Of a DNA stretch of 64,000 nt, positions 1 through 7,905 are shown piece after piece. Each line of letters opens with the position of its first letter. Position 1 is the stretch's first letter. The notes beneath the pieces are model-generated. The model ran no database searches and was not told the origin of the DNA. It was given only the letters and a program-made list of their open reading frames with translations. Made by a program: the position numbers and the translations under genes. Source of the DNA: an uncultured Parasphingopyxis sp. (GTDB taxonomy: Bacteria; Pseudomonadota; Alphaproteobacteria; Sphingomonadales; Sphingomonadaceae); assembly GCF_937129435.1 (NCBI RefSeq), contig NZ_CAKZNF010000082.1, positions 1 to 64,000 on the forward strand, in the 5' to 3' direction.

Positions 1-1
1 T

Positions 2-460
2 GTGCTGCCCGAACGGCTCGACGCGACTTATGTGGGCGAGGATGGCGAGCGGCACCGCCCCGTCATGCTCCACCGCGCGATCTTCGGCAGCTATGAGCGC
101 TTCATCGGCATCCTGATCGAGCATTTCGCCGGGCGCCTCCCCGTCTGGCTCGCACCCGTGCAGGCAGTCGTGGCGACGATCGTCTCCGACGCCGACGATT
201 ATGCCAACGAGGTCGAGGCGAAGCTCGCCGCCGCCGGCATCCGCGTCGAAACCGATCTTCGCAACGAGAAGATCAACTACAAGGTCCGCGAACACAGCCT
301 CGCCAAGGTCCCGCACCTGCTCGTCGTCGGGCAACGCGAGGCCGATGAAGGAACGGTCGCCGTCCGCACGCTGGGCGAGAAGGAGCAGCGCGTGATGAGC
401 CTCGACGAGGCCGTCGCGATGCTACGCGAGGCCGCGACCGCGCCCGACCTGCGCGGCTGA
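2..460 (+). CDS. thrS: threonyl-tRNA synthetase, C-terminal part (5' end outside window)
   Basis: This is the last 152 residues of threonyl-tRNA synthetase, which charges tRNA-Thr in the cytoplasm. The visible part covers the end of the class II catalytic core (the [20 protein letters not shown] stretch, motif 3 region) and the complete anticodon-binding domain ([12 protein letters not shown], then the VRTLGEKEQ end). The reading frame is open to the window edge, so the true start lies upstream. In many proteobacteria thrS is followed directly by infC; here about 5.1 kb of other genes lie between them. Confidence 0.95.
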   Translation: MLPERLDATYVGEDGERHRPVMLHRAIFGSYERFIGILIEHFAGRLPVWLAPVQAVVATIVSDADDYANEVEAKLAAAGIRVETDLRNEKINYKVREHSLAKVPHLLVVGQREADEGTVAVRTLGEKEQRVMSLDEAVAMLREAATAPDLRG

Positions 461-478
461 TCGGCGGCGCGCGGACCG

Positions 479-655
479 ATGCTCGCGCTCGGCTGCCTGG
501 TCCCCGTCCTGCTCGGGCTCGGCGGCTTGCTGCTCGGTGCATGGCTCGGCGGCGACGATTGGGCGATTTGGGGCGGCGTGGCCGGGCTCGTGCTCGGCAC
601 CGCCGTGCCTATCGTCATGATCGCCGCGCTCGCCAGATCGAAGGGCAGGCGCTGA
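479..655 (+). CDS. small hydrophobic membrane protein, 58 aa
   Basis: A short open frame 18 bases after thrS encodes a 58-residue protein with two hydrophobic stretches (about residues 3-23 and 31-51). A charged GGDDW turn separates them and the tail is basic (RSKGRR). This is the pattern of a two-helix inner-membrane protein. No family is recognised and no strong ribosome binding site is visible, so it may be translated by reinitiation after thrS. A coding role is likely but not certain. Confidence 0.5.
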   Translation: MLALGCLVPVLLGLGGLLLGAWLGGDDWAIWGGVAGLVLGTAVPIVMIAALARSKGRR

Positions 656-661
656 GGCCGC

Positions 662-680
662 TTTAACGCTTCGCTAACCA
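662..680. promoter_or_regulatory. TTAA-N7-CTAAC motif upstream of the dlt-like operon (CtrA-like)
   Basis: The bases TTAA, seven spacer bases, then CTAACC lie about 40 bases before the first gene of the sulfotransferase/dlt-like operon. The alphaproteobacterial cell-cycle regulator CtrA binds TTAA-N7-TTAAC, so this is a one-mismatch match. A motif this short can arise by chance; it is noted only as a candidate. Confidence 0.25.
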
Positions 681-717
681 TGTCGGCCTAGTCCCTCTGC
701 GACGACGGGGAGCGGCC

Positions 718-1551
718 ATGGCCTTTCATTTTATCGCCAGCACGGGGCGGACGGCGACGACCTATATCGCTGCGGCGCTGAACGCGCTTCCGGGCGTGGT
801 CGCGTGTCATGAGGGCTATGCCGGTTCGGACAAGGATGCCGAGCCGCTGCTGCCGCTCATCAACTTGGAAAACGCCCGCGCCTATCAGCTGCCGTCGAGC
901 GCGGAGGCGACCGTTGCCGAAAAGCGCAGTCCCGAAATCATTGCTGATGCGCTGGCCCAAAGCGGCGCCGAAACGCTGATCGATATCGCCTATTACAACC
1001 CGATGTTCGCGAGCGCGATGCTCGCCGCGCATCCGCAGGCGAAGATGATCGGCATCATCCGCGACTGCGAGAGCTTCGTGCGCTCTTCGACCACGCTTGA
1101 CGGCGAGGACCCGATGCCCGTCGGCTGGGCCGATCCGGCGAAACCTCTAACGCGGCGCGAGGAATTCATCGCGCTCGGCCGGATCAAGCCGCGCCGGAAG
1201 ACCGACGACAAAGCGGCATGGGACGGCTGGTCGGCGATCCAGCGCAATATCTGGCTGTGGCGCGAAACCAATCTCAGGCTGATTGAAGCGCAGAGCACAT
1301 TTCCCGAACGCGTCCTCATCCTGCCCTTCGAGAGGCTGAAACAGGATCCGCAACACTTCTGGGACGCGATCGCTTCGCACCTCGACCTGCCGGAAATCAG
1401 CGAAAAAGCGCATCATGGTAAAGGAAAATTTACCAACACCAAGGCATTTGGATACCAGATCGAAGCGGCCGCCGCATGGAGCGCGGACGAACGGCAGCTT
1501 CTGCACGAATCCGTCGAACAGGTAGAAGAGAAGCTCGCCCATGTTTCATAG
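718..1551 (+). CDS. sulfotransferase-like protein
   Basis: A 277-residue protein with the two signatures of PAPS-dependent sulfotransferases. There is an N-terminal 5'-phosphosulfate loop (STGRTATTY, residues 8-16) and a 3'-phosphate-binding segment (IGIIRDCESFVRSS, about 111-124). Members move a sulfuryl group from PAPS to a hydroxyl or amine on a carbohydrate, lipid or small molecule; the acceptor cannot be read from sequence. The start has a good GGGGAG site. It is the first gene of the operon and its last codons overlap the carrier-protein gene by 11 bases, so it is probably co-translated with the acyl-transfer genes that follow. Confidence 0.75.
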   Translation: MAFHFIASTGRTATTYIAAALNALPGVVACHEGYAGSDKDAEPLLPLINLENARAYQLPSSAEATVAEKRSPEIIADALAQSGAETLIDIAYYNPMFASAMLAAHPQAKMIGIIRDCESFVRSSTTLDGEDPMPVGWADPAKPLTRREEFIALGRIKPRRKTDDKAAWDGWSAIQRNIWLWRETNLRLIEAQSTFPERVLILPFERLKQDPQHFWDAIASHLDLPEISEKAHHGKGKFTNTKAFGYQIEAAAAWSADERQLLHESVEQVEEKLAHVS

Positions 1552-1804
1552 CAAGATTTCGGTCGACCAGGTCTGCGAAGTGGTCGGCGACGCGCTGCTC
1601 ACCGTCAGCGAGAAGGAAGCGCTGTCGATCCCGGTAACGGCCGAGGCCGCGATGGGCGAGCCGGCGGAATGGGATTCGCTGTCCTTCATCGTCGTCTTCA
1701 ACGCCATCGCCGAAGCCTTCGGCGTCGAGCTGGAAGACGACGACGCGATCCACTTCACCTCGATCCCGGCGATGCACGCCTTTCTGAACGAAATCGCCGA
1801 ATGA
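1541..1804 (+). CDS. acyl carrier protein, DltC-like
   Basis: An 87-residue phosphopantetheine-binding carrier protein. The attachment serine is Ser46 in EWDSLSFIVVF, followed by the acidic recognition helix typical of carrier proteins. It would hold an activated acyl or aminoacyl group as a thioester made by the ligase encoded next. Its stop codon overlaps the ligase start (ATGA), the usual sign of coupled translation of a carrier and its loading enzyme. Size and position match DltC of D-alanylation systems, but the loaded substrate is unknown. Confidence 0.85.
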   Translation: MFHSKISVDQVCEVVGDALLTVSEKEALSIPVTAEAAMGEPAEWDSLSFIVVFNAIAEAFGVELEDDDAIHFTSIPAMHAFLNEIAE

Positions 1805-3297
1805 CCTGGCTCCACACGGAGCTGCTCAACCAGGCGCGAAACCATCCCGACCGCGCCGCCATCGATGGCGGCAAGGCGGGAGAGATCGGCTATGCGCAGC
1901 TGCTGACGATCGCCGGGGCACTGAGTGCCGAGATCGCCGCCGCCGATGCGCCGCGCGCCATCGGCGTGCTGAGCAATCGCCGCGCCGAGGCCTATTGCGC
2001 GGTGCTGGCGGCGTTCTTTTTGGGCATCAAATTCGTGCCGCTCAATCCCGGCTTTCCGGCCGAGCGGTTGGCGACAATCGTCGACCTTGCCGGTGTCGAT
2101 CTCGTCCTGTGCGATAGCTCGACCGTCGAATTGGCCTCGGGCCTCGGCGCGCACTGGCAGGACATTTCGGGCCTCGTCGCCAGCCCGCCCGCCATCGTCG
2201 CCGACATGGCCGACCGGATCGAGGCCGATCTCGCCATCGATCCCGGCGCCATCGCCTATCAGATGTTCACCTCGGGTTCGACCGGCGAGCCCAAGGGCGT
2301 GCCCGTGCCCTATGGCGCGCTCGACCATTATGTCCGGCACATCCGCGATCTCGTGCCCTTTCCCGACGCGGCGCGGTTCAGCCAGCTCTTCGACCTCAGC
2401 TTCGACCTGTCGATCCACGACATCTTCGTCGCGCTCGCCTGTGGCGGCACCATCGTGCCTGCCGGGCCGATCGACCTGATGATGCCGCACAGCTATATCG
2501 AAAAGCGCGCCATCGACGTCTGGTTCTCGGTGCCGATGCTGGCGATGGTAACCGCGCGCGGATCGGCAGAGCCGAAGACCGATCATCGCATCGCCGTGGC
2601 GCAATTCTGCGGCGAGGCGCTGCCGATGGACTATGTCCGCCGCTTTCGCGCCTGGCTCGCCGACGACGCCCCCCTCTACAATCTCTATGGCCCGACTGAG
2701 GCGACGATTGCGTTCACCGGCAAGCCATTGGGCGAGAGCGATGACGGGTTTGCCGTTGCCCCGCTGGGCAATGTCTTCGGCGACAATGTCATCGCGATCC
2801 TGGCCGATGAAGGCGCGGTGATCGATGTGGCCGAAGGCGTGGAAGGCGAATTGCTGCTGGGCGGCCCGCAGGTTTTCGGAGGCTATGAACCGGCGCGCGA
2901 TCTCGATCCCTTCGTGACGCAGGACGGCGTCCGCTACTACCGCTCGGGCGATCGGGTGCGCTTTGCCGATGGCGAACTGCACCATCTCGGCCGGATCGAC
3001 GGACAGGTGAAGCTGCGCGGGCTGCGTATCGAACTCGGCGAGATCGAAGCGGCGTTCCGCGACACTTTCGGTTGCGACGCGGCCGCCGCCATCGTCTTCG
3101 GCGAACAGGAAAATGCCGAGATCCGCCTCGCCTACCAACATGACGGGGAGATCGGAAACCTGGCGCCGCTCAAGACGCGGCTGCCCGACTATATGATCCC
3201 CAAGCGAATCTGGCGCCGCGACGACCTGCCCGTCAACGTCAACGGCAAGGTCGATCGCAAGGCACTGGGAGCGATGACATGGCCCGACGCGCCCTAG
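1801..3297 (+). CDS. AMP-dependent adenylating ligase, DltA-like
   Basis: A 498-residue member of the ANL family that adenylates a carboxylic acid and loads it on a carrier protein. Core motifs are TSGSTGEPKG (157-166, phosphate loop), YNLYGPTEAT (293-302), YRSGDR (380-385) and the catalytic lysine Lys483 in NVNGKVDRK. Length and architecture are those of DltA or a stand-alone NRPS adenylation domain. The start at 1801 overlaps the carrier stop; longer frames upstream run into the carrier gene and are not used. D-alanine is a guess from the company it keeps; another amino acid is possible. Confidence 0.85.
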   Translation: MTWLHTELLNQARNHPDRAAIDGGKAGEIGYAQLLTIAGALSAEIAAADAPRAIGVLSNRRAEAYCAVLAAFFLGIKFVPLNPGFPAERLATIVDLAGVDLVLCDSSTVELASGLGAHWQDISGLVASPPAIVADMADRIEADLAIDPGAIAYQMFTSGSTGEPKGVPVPYGALDHYVRHIRDLVPFPDAARFSQLFDLSFDLSIHDIFVALACGGTIVPAGPIDLMMPHSYIEKRAIDVWFSVPMLAMVTARGSAEPKTDHRIAVAQFCGEALPMDYVRRFRAWLADDAPLYNLYGPTEATIAFTGKPLGESDDGFAVAPLGNVFGDNVIAILADEGAVIDVAEGVEGELLLGGPQVFGGYEPARDLDPFVTQDGVRYYRSGDRVRFADGELHHLGRIDGQVKLRGLRIELGEIEAAFRDTFGCDAAAAIVFGEQENAEIRLAYQHDGEIGNLAPLKTRLPDYMIPKRIWRRDDLPVNVNGKVDRKALGAMTWPDAP

Positions 3298-4340
3298 GGC
3301 CCTTCGTTGTCATCCTCGTTCTGGCGGGGCTCGCGCTGCTGGGCGCGCGGCTGCAAAGCTATGAGCTCGACTACACGAACATGTGCACGCACCGGCTGGC
3401 CGAACTCGACCAGCCCGCCGCAGACATCCTCTTTATCGGCAACAGCCGCATGGGCGCCTCGATCGACCCGCTCTATATCGGCGACGAGGTCAGCGAAGCG
3501 CTCGACGAAACCGTCGCCGTCGAACGGCTGACGCTGACCAACAACGACCTCACGCCATTCCGCGCCTTTACCGGCGATTATGTCCGCAACCGCGGCTTCC
3601 CGAAGATCGTCGTTCTACAGCTGACCTATAACCGCGAGCGCGACCTGCAGGACCGGATCGACATGCCGGTCAATCCGCCCCGCAATCTCGCCTTTGCGCG
3701 GATGGCGGACATGCAGGCGATGCAGGACGATGTCGTCTTCAACGATCATGGCGCGCGCGTCTCGCGGCGGCTCGAGCGCGGCTATCGCGGCCGCCCGGCG
3801 ATGGAGCTCGACCGGCTGACGATGAACATCTACGCGGCACTCCGCTATCCCGCGCACCGCATCACCGGCCGGCCGACGACCTGCGAGGGCGAGTTCGTCC
3901 ACCGCCAGGCCGATATCTGGCTCTACGGAAATCTCGACGGGCACCGTCTCGCCGAACCCTGGCCCGAGCCCGACCCGGCGGATCTTGCCGAATGGCGCGC
4001 CATTGTCGCCGACTATCTACCGCTCGACCCCGACGATCCGATGCGGACCTTCGAAAACGACCAGATCGCGCAGCTTGTCACGATGCTGCGCGCGGGTGGA
4101 AGCCGTGTTTACCTGACCGTGCTGCCGAGCCTCGACGACGGGCCGCTCAGCGATGCCGACAAGGCCGCGCTTGCCCGCCGCTTCCCCGATGCTCCGCTGA
4201 TCGATCTCGGCCCGCTCTATGCGCGCGAGGGCGATGCCGGGCTCGCGCTCGCCTATCGCGACGAGGATCATGTGAACATTCGCGGTGCGGCGGCGATCTC
4301 GCATTACTTCGCGCAAGTTCTGGCGGAGCGCTATCCGTGA
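3279..4340 (+). CDS. membrane-anchored SGNH-type protein, DltD-like
   Basis: A 353-residue protein with one N-terminal membrane anchor (about residues 7-23) and a periplasmic domain of SGNH-hydrolase type. The nucleophile serine is Ser56 in FIGNSRMG and the C-terminal Asp/His pair is in DEDH (328-331). DltD and related proteins use this site to move acyl groups from the MBOAT partner to an extracytoplasmic acceptor. The gene overlaps the ligase by 19 bases and the MBOAT gene by 4. Overall similarity to DltD is inferred from motif order and context, not from alignment. Confidence 0.7.
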   Translation: MARRALGPFVVILVLAGLALLGARLQSYELDYTNMCTHRLAELDQPAADILFIGNSRMGASIDPLYIGDEVSEALDETVAVERLTLTNNDLTPFRAFTGDYVRNRGFPKIVVLQLTYNRERDLQDRIDMPVNPPRNLAFARMADMQAMQDDVVFNDHGARVSRRLERGYRGRPAMELDRLTMNIYAALRYPAHRITGRPTTCEGEFVHRQADIWLYGNLDGHRLAEPWPEPDPADLAEWRAIVADYLPLDPDDPMRTFENDQIAQLVTMLRAGGSRVYLTVLPSLDDGPLSDADKAALARRFPDAPLIDLGPLYAREGDAGLALAYRDEDHVNIRGAAAISHYFAQVLAERYP

Positions 4341-5389
4341 TCGACCCGCTCGCGCTCTTCATCTTCATCCTTGCGGCCTGGATCGCGGCCTTTCCCTTTG
4401 GCGCGAATGGCAAGGCGGCGGTGCTGACGCTGTCCGGCTTCGCTTTCGTCGCCATCTACGCGCCGGTTGCGGCCGGCTGGATCGCGCTGATGAGCCTCGA
4501 GGGCGTGTTGCTCGTATTGCTGCTGAAGCGCTTCGACCGCCAGTCGAACTGGCGCAAATACGGCGCCTATCTGCTGCTGCTCAACTTTTTGTTCGTCGAT
4601 CTGCATCAATTCGCGCTCGGGCTGATCGTCGAAACGCTGGCGATCTCCTTCTCGACGATCCGCATCTTCATGACCTCGAAACAGCAGCTCGCCGCGCGCA
4701 AGGGCGTTGAAGCGAAGGAGACGGTCTGGATTCCCGTCGCCGGCTTCTACCTTCCCGCGCTGATCGTCGGCCCGGTCTTTTCGGGCGTCGATATCCAGAA
4801 GCAGGCGAAGCAGGGCGGCGCGGCGGAGCCCGTCCGGCTCAGCGACTATCGCCTCGTGCTGCAGGGCCTGGTGCTCGCAATCCTCGTCAATCCGGCCTGC
4901 GGCCAGCTCGTCGCCAAGCTGGCCGGCGAAGAAGGCATGGGGCTCCCGCTATTCGCCGTCGCCCCGATCCTTTTCGTCCAACTCTTCACCGCCTTTTGGG
5001 GTCAATCGCTGATCGCCGAGCACACGTCGCGCTTTTTCGGCTTCCGGCTGCCGCAGAATTTCGACGAGCCGTGGAAGGCGAAGGACATCAAGGATTTCTG
5101 GGCGCGCTGGCACCGTTCGATGGCGCAGTTCGTCATGCAGTATATCTTCCTGCCGCTGAACCTGCGCGGGGTCTCGCCCCGGCTCGCCACCGTCGCCGCC
5201 TTTGTTTTCATGGGCCTGTGGCACAATCTCTCGCTCGGCTATTTCCTCTGGGGCCTGAGCCATGGCTTGCTGATGGCCTATTGGCCCAAGCGCGAGCTTG
5301 ACGGCGCGCGCGCCGGGACCGCCCGCGCCGCGACATGGATCATCGTCATCACCCTGTCCTACATCGCCAATTACGGAGCGCTGGCATGA
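4337..5389 (+). CDS. MBOAT-family O-acyltransferase, DltB-like
   Basis: A polytopic 350-residue inner-membrane protein of the MBOAT family, which passes acyl groups across the membrane. Diagnostic segments are FWGQSLIAEHTSRFFGFRLP, DFWARWHRSM (His259) and GLWHNLSLGYFLWGLSHG with the invariant catalytic His296. It starts with GTG inside the stop of the preceding gene (GTGA). It is shorter at the N terminus than typical DltB (about 400 residues), perhaps lacking one or two helices. The acceptor cannot be teichoic acid in this organism. Confidence 0.88.
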   Translation: MIDPLALFIFILAAWIAAFPFGANGKAAVLTLSGFAFVAIYAPVAAGWIALMSLEGVLLVLLLKRFDRQSNWRKYGAYLLLLNFLFVDLHQFALGLIVETLAISFSTIRIFMTSKQQLAARKGVEAKETVWIPVAGFYLPALIVGPVFSGVDIQKQAKQGGAAEPVRLSDYRLVLQGLVLAILVNPACGQLVAKLAGEEGMGLPLFAVAPILFVQLFTAFWGQSLIAEHTSRFFGFRLPQNFDEPWKAKDIKDFWARWHRSMAQFVMQYIFLPLNLRGVSPRLATVAAFVFMGLWHNLSLGYFLWGLSHGLLMAYWPKRELDGARAGTARAATWIIVITLSYIANYGALA

Positions 5390-5529
5390 GCGATACCGAA
5401 CCCGCCTCCCGCGCCGAGCCCGAGGAAGATGGCGAAGGCCGCAAGATCGTCTTCTGGCTGCTGATCGCCTTCCTGTTGCTGATCATCGTGCCGCCCGGCC
5501 TGGGCGAGTCGCCCTACAACTTCTTCTGA
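5386..5529 (+). CDS. 47-residue single-helix membrane peptide, DltX-like
   Basis: The ATG overlaps the stop of the MBOAT gene (ATGA). The 47-residue product has an acidic, charged N terminus, one membrane helix (about residues 21-37) and the C-terminal end GESPYNFF. Gram-positive DltX is a peptide of similar size with one helix and a conserved aromatic tail (FIYNEF type) that docks in DltB and carries the acyl intermediate. The resemblance of tail, size and partner is clear to the eye, but too short for proof. It ends the operon. Confidence 0.6.
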   Translation: MSDTEPASRAEPEEDGEGRKIVFWLLIAFLLLIIVPPGLGESPYNFF

Positions 5530-5558
5530 CGCCGAGCGCGGCGTGCAACGCAGGGCCT

Positions 5559-5586
5559 TTGATTCCGCGTGCATCCGTCATATATT
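5559..5586 (+). promoter_or_regulatory. probable promoter of infC
   Basis: TTGATT (5559-5564) and TATATT (5581-5586) are separated by 16 bases, a fair sigma-70 pair. The transcript would begin about 35 bases before the infC ribosome binding site. This suggests that infC is transcribed independently of thrS and of the preceding operon. Confidence 0.5.
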
Positions 5587-5629
5587 ACACGGCTGAAGCC
5601 CATTGAACGTCACATCAGGAGATACCGCT

Positions 5630-6172
5630 ATACGTCCCCCTCTTTCCCGCCGTCCCGCCAATCCGCCGCAACACGGCCCGCGCCATAACCAGTTCATTCA
5701 GTCGCAAAAGGTGCGCGTCATCGACGAGAAGGGCGAAAATCTCGGCGTCATGTATACCGAAGAGGCGATCGAGCAGGCGGCCGAAGTCGGCCTCGATCTC
5801 GTGGAGGTCTCTCCCAACGCCGATCCGCCCGTCGCCAAGTTCCTCGACGTCGGCAAGTTCAAATACGAAGCGCAGAAAAAGGCGAACGCGGCACGCAAAT
5901 CTCAAAAGACGCAGGACGTCAAAGAGATCAAGATGCGCCCGAACATCGACGATCACGACTATGACGTGAAGATGAAGAAGGTGTTCCAGTTCATCGAGGA
6001 CGGCGACAAGGTAAAGGTCACGCTGCGCTTTCGCGGGCGCGAGCTGTCGCATCGCGAACTCGGTATGGACCTGCTGCAGCGGGTACAGGACGATACGCAG
6101 GAGACCGCCAAGGTCGAAGCCCGGCCGAAGATGGAAGGCCGCCAGATGCTGATGGTGCTGGCGCCGAAATAG
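5630..6172 (+). CDS. infC: translation initiation factor IF-3, apparent AUA start
   Basis: IF-3 (180 residues from the chosen start) binds the 30S subunit and proofreads the start codon. N-domain ([20 protein letters not shown]), lysine-rich linker and C-domain ([21 protein letters not shown]) are all present. No ATG or GTG lies at a sensible place: the first ATG is well inside the N-domain. An AGGAG site (5617-5621) sits 8 bases before an in-frame ATA at 5630. A rare start codon is the known device by which IF-3 limits its own synthesis (AUU in Escherichia coli). A TTG at 5603 would add nine residues but has no ribosome binding site. Confidence 0.93.
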   Translation: MRPPLSRRPANPPQHGPRHNQFIQSQKVRVIDEKGENLGVMYTEEAIEQAAEVGLDLVEVSPNADPPVAKFLDVGKFKYEAQKKANAARKSQKTQDVKEIKMRPNIDDHDYDVKMKKVFQFIEDGDKVKVTLRFRGRELSHRELGMDLLQRVQDDTQETAKVEARPKMEGRQMLMVLAPK

Positions 6173-6211
6173 ACCTGGCCCGGCGGATTGAGTCCGCGGC
6201 CATGTACCCCC

Positions 6212-6305
6212 CGTCATTGCGAGCGCAGCGAAGCGATCCGGGGCCACAAAGGACAATGCTTGCGGCTCTGGATTGCCGCGTCGCCTTCGGCTCCTCGCAA
6301 TGACG
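6212..6305. repeat. dispersed palindromic repeat (GTCATTGCGAGC type)
   Basis: The arm beginning CGTCATTGCGAGCGCAGCGA (6212 on) is matched by an inverted arm ending in CTCCTCGCAATGACG (to 6305), with a roughly 30-base middle. Elements with this wording are common between genes in many alphaproteobacteria. It lies downstream of infC and before the transporter gene. Confidence 0.75.
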
Positions 6306-6351
6306 GTTTGATCCCGGCTTAATTTATTTGCGCCGACAACCAAGCGGCGGC

Positions 6352-7287
6352 ATGGCGCGGGCCATGGCCGCCGCTTCGCGTTTCGCCTTTCCGCTGTTCC
6401 TGCTCGGCAGCATCGTGCTGTCCGCCGGACCGCTGTTCGTGCGGCTGGCCGATGTCGGCGAAGTGCAATCGGCCTTCTGGCGGCTTGCCGTCGGCGCGCC
6501 ACTGCTCTTTCTGCTGGTCCGTGCGACGGCCTCTCGCGACGGCGCCCCGGCGCGCCCGCCGCGAATCACGATCTGGCTGATTCTCGGCGGCATCTTCTTC
6601 GCCGGCGATCTCGCCGTCTGGCATCTCGGCATCACCCGCACGGCGATGGCGAACTCGACGCTGGTCGGGAACAGCGCGGCGTTCCTGTTCCCGGTCTGGG
6701 GCTATCTCACCATGCGCCGCTGGCCGACGAAGACGGCAGGGTTCGCGCTGGCGATGGCGGCCTGCGGGATCGCGCTGCTCGCGGGCCAATCGGCCAGCAT
6801 CTCGCGCGAGCATCTGACCGGCGACCTGCTCTGCCTCGTCGCGGCGATTTTCTACACCGCCTATCTGATCGTCATGGACAAGGGGCGGCAGGGGCATGGC
6901 GCGCTGCCGGCGCTGGCCTTTGCGACGCTGGTCGGCGCGATCGTGCTGTTTCCACTCGCCCTTATTGCGCCCGGGGCCTTCTGGCCGACCGACTGGACGC
7001 CGCTGCTGCTCCTCGCACTGAGCAGCCAGGTGCTGGGGCAGGGGCTGATCATCTATGCGCTGCCGCAATTGCCGCCGGTGGCGAGCGGCGTCGGCCTGCT
7101 GATCCAGCCCGCCTTTTCCGGGTTGCTCGGCTATCTCTGGTTCGGTGAGGTGCTGGCGCTGGCCGACATTGCGGGGATCGCCCTGATCTTCACGGCGATC
7201 CTCATCGTCCGGCGGCCGAGCGCGGCGCAGCCCGAGATCGAAAAGCGCGTGCCGCCGTCGCTGGGCGGCGCGCAGATCCCGGACTAG
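6352..7287 (+). CDS. EamA-family (DMT superfamily) transporter
   Basis: A 311-residue integral membrane protein with about ten hydrophobic helices in two similar halves, the EamA pattern of drug/metabolite exporters. Visible family features include the early FWRLAVGAPLLFLLV helix pair and the second-half LGQGLIIYALPQLPPVASGV and LLGYLWFGE segments. Substrate is unknown. ATG 6352 is chosen over a TTG eight codons upstream because the family starts close to the first helix. It converges on the glyoxalase-like gene. Confidence 0.85.
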   Translation: MARAMAAASRFAFPLFLLGSIVLSAGPLFVRLADVGEVQSAFWRLAVGAPLLFLLVRATASRDGAPARPPRITIWLILGGIFFAGDLAVWHLGITRTAMANSTLVGNSAAFLFPVWGYLTMRRWPTKTAGFALAMAACGIALLAGQSASISREHLTGDLLCLVAAIFYTAYLIVMDKGRQGHGALPALAFATLVGAIVLFPLALIAPGAFWPTDWTPLLLLALSSQVLGQGLIIYALPQLPPVASGVGLLIQPAFSGLLGYLWFGEVLALADIAGIALIFTAILIVRRPSAAQPEIEKRVPPSLGGAQIPD

Positions 7288-7291
7288 GCGG

Positions 7292-7660
7292 TCAGCCCTC
7301 GGGCATTTCCGCCGGCGGTTCCCACAGTTCGATCGCATTGCCTTCGGGATCGTGGACACGGGCGAAGTGGCCGTAGCTGCCGTCCATGTCCCATTCGGGA
7401 TCGGTGATGACCTCGATCCCCGCCGCCGCCAGCCTCTCCTTCATCGCGTCGAGATCGTCGACGCGCAGGTTGATCATGAAGGCCTTGTCGGCGGCGAAAT
7501 AATCGCTGTCCGCCTTGAAAGGCGCAAAGACGGTGGGCCCGGCCTGCTGCTCCCACAGGCTGTCGCCGCCGCCGAAACCGAAATGCTCGCGATACCAGGC
7601 CGTCAACGCTTCGGGGTCTTTCGCGCGAAAGAACAGCCCGCCCATTCCCGTGACGCCCAT
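7292..7660 (-). CDS. glyoxalase/VOC-family protein
   Basis: A 122-residue protein of the vicinal-oxygen-chelate fold, with the usual two beta-alpha-beta-beta-beta modules. The first is GLFFRAKDPEALTAWYREHFGF and the second ends HDPEGNAIELWEPP, where the late glutamate is a typical metal ligand. Members are lyases, dioxygenases or resistance proteins; the reaction here is unknown. The start at 7660 has an AGGAGG site six bases upstream, so longer upstream reading is rejected. It is transcribed away from the TonB receptor gene. Confidence 0.8.
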   Translation of the reverse strand: MGVTGMGGLFFRAKDPEALTAWYREHFGFGGGDSLWEQQAGPTVFAPFKADSDYFAADKAFMINLRVDDLDAMKERLAAAGIEVITDPEWDMDGSYGHFARVHDPEGNAIELWEPPAEMPEG

Positions 7661-7801
7661 AAGTGCCTCCTGTTGCTGCCACGGCCATACGCGCGATCCG
7701 AACGTCCGCCAAGACTCTTGCAGTTTCCGCAATTGAGAGTTGCAAAGATTGCAAGAGAATCAAAAACATGTTGCCGATTTGGCGCACTGTTCAGGCAATC
7801 C

Positions 7802-7817
7802 TTTCCGTATACGGAAA
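7802..7817. promoter_or_regulatory. 16-bp perfect palindrome upstream of the TonB receptor
   Basis: TTTCCGTATACGGAAA is a perfect 16-base palindrome in the 245-base gap between the divergent glyoxalase-like and TonB receptor genes, about 90 bases before the receptor start. Size and symmetry fit a dimeric repressor site. A second inverted pair, CTCTTGCA (7715-7722) and TGCAAGAG (7750-7757), lies closer to the glyoxalase gene. Confidence 0.5.
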
Positions 7818-7905
7818 TCCATTGGAAGAAGCGTGCGCGCTTCGTTATGGGCGCGCCCGAAAACAGAACAAAACCCCCCAAACACATTATTACTGGAGAC
7901 ACGCT

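Noticed and set aside
1546..3141. 531-codon minus-strand frame opposite the ligase gene
   Set aside because: Composition typical of an antisense shadow; the plus-strand ligase has all adenylation motifs.
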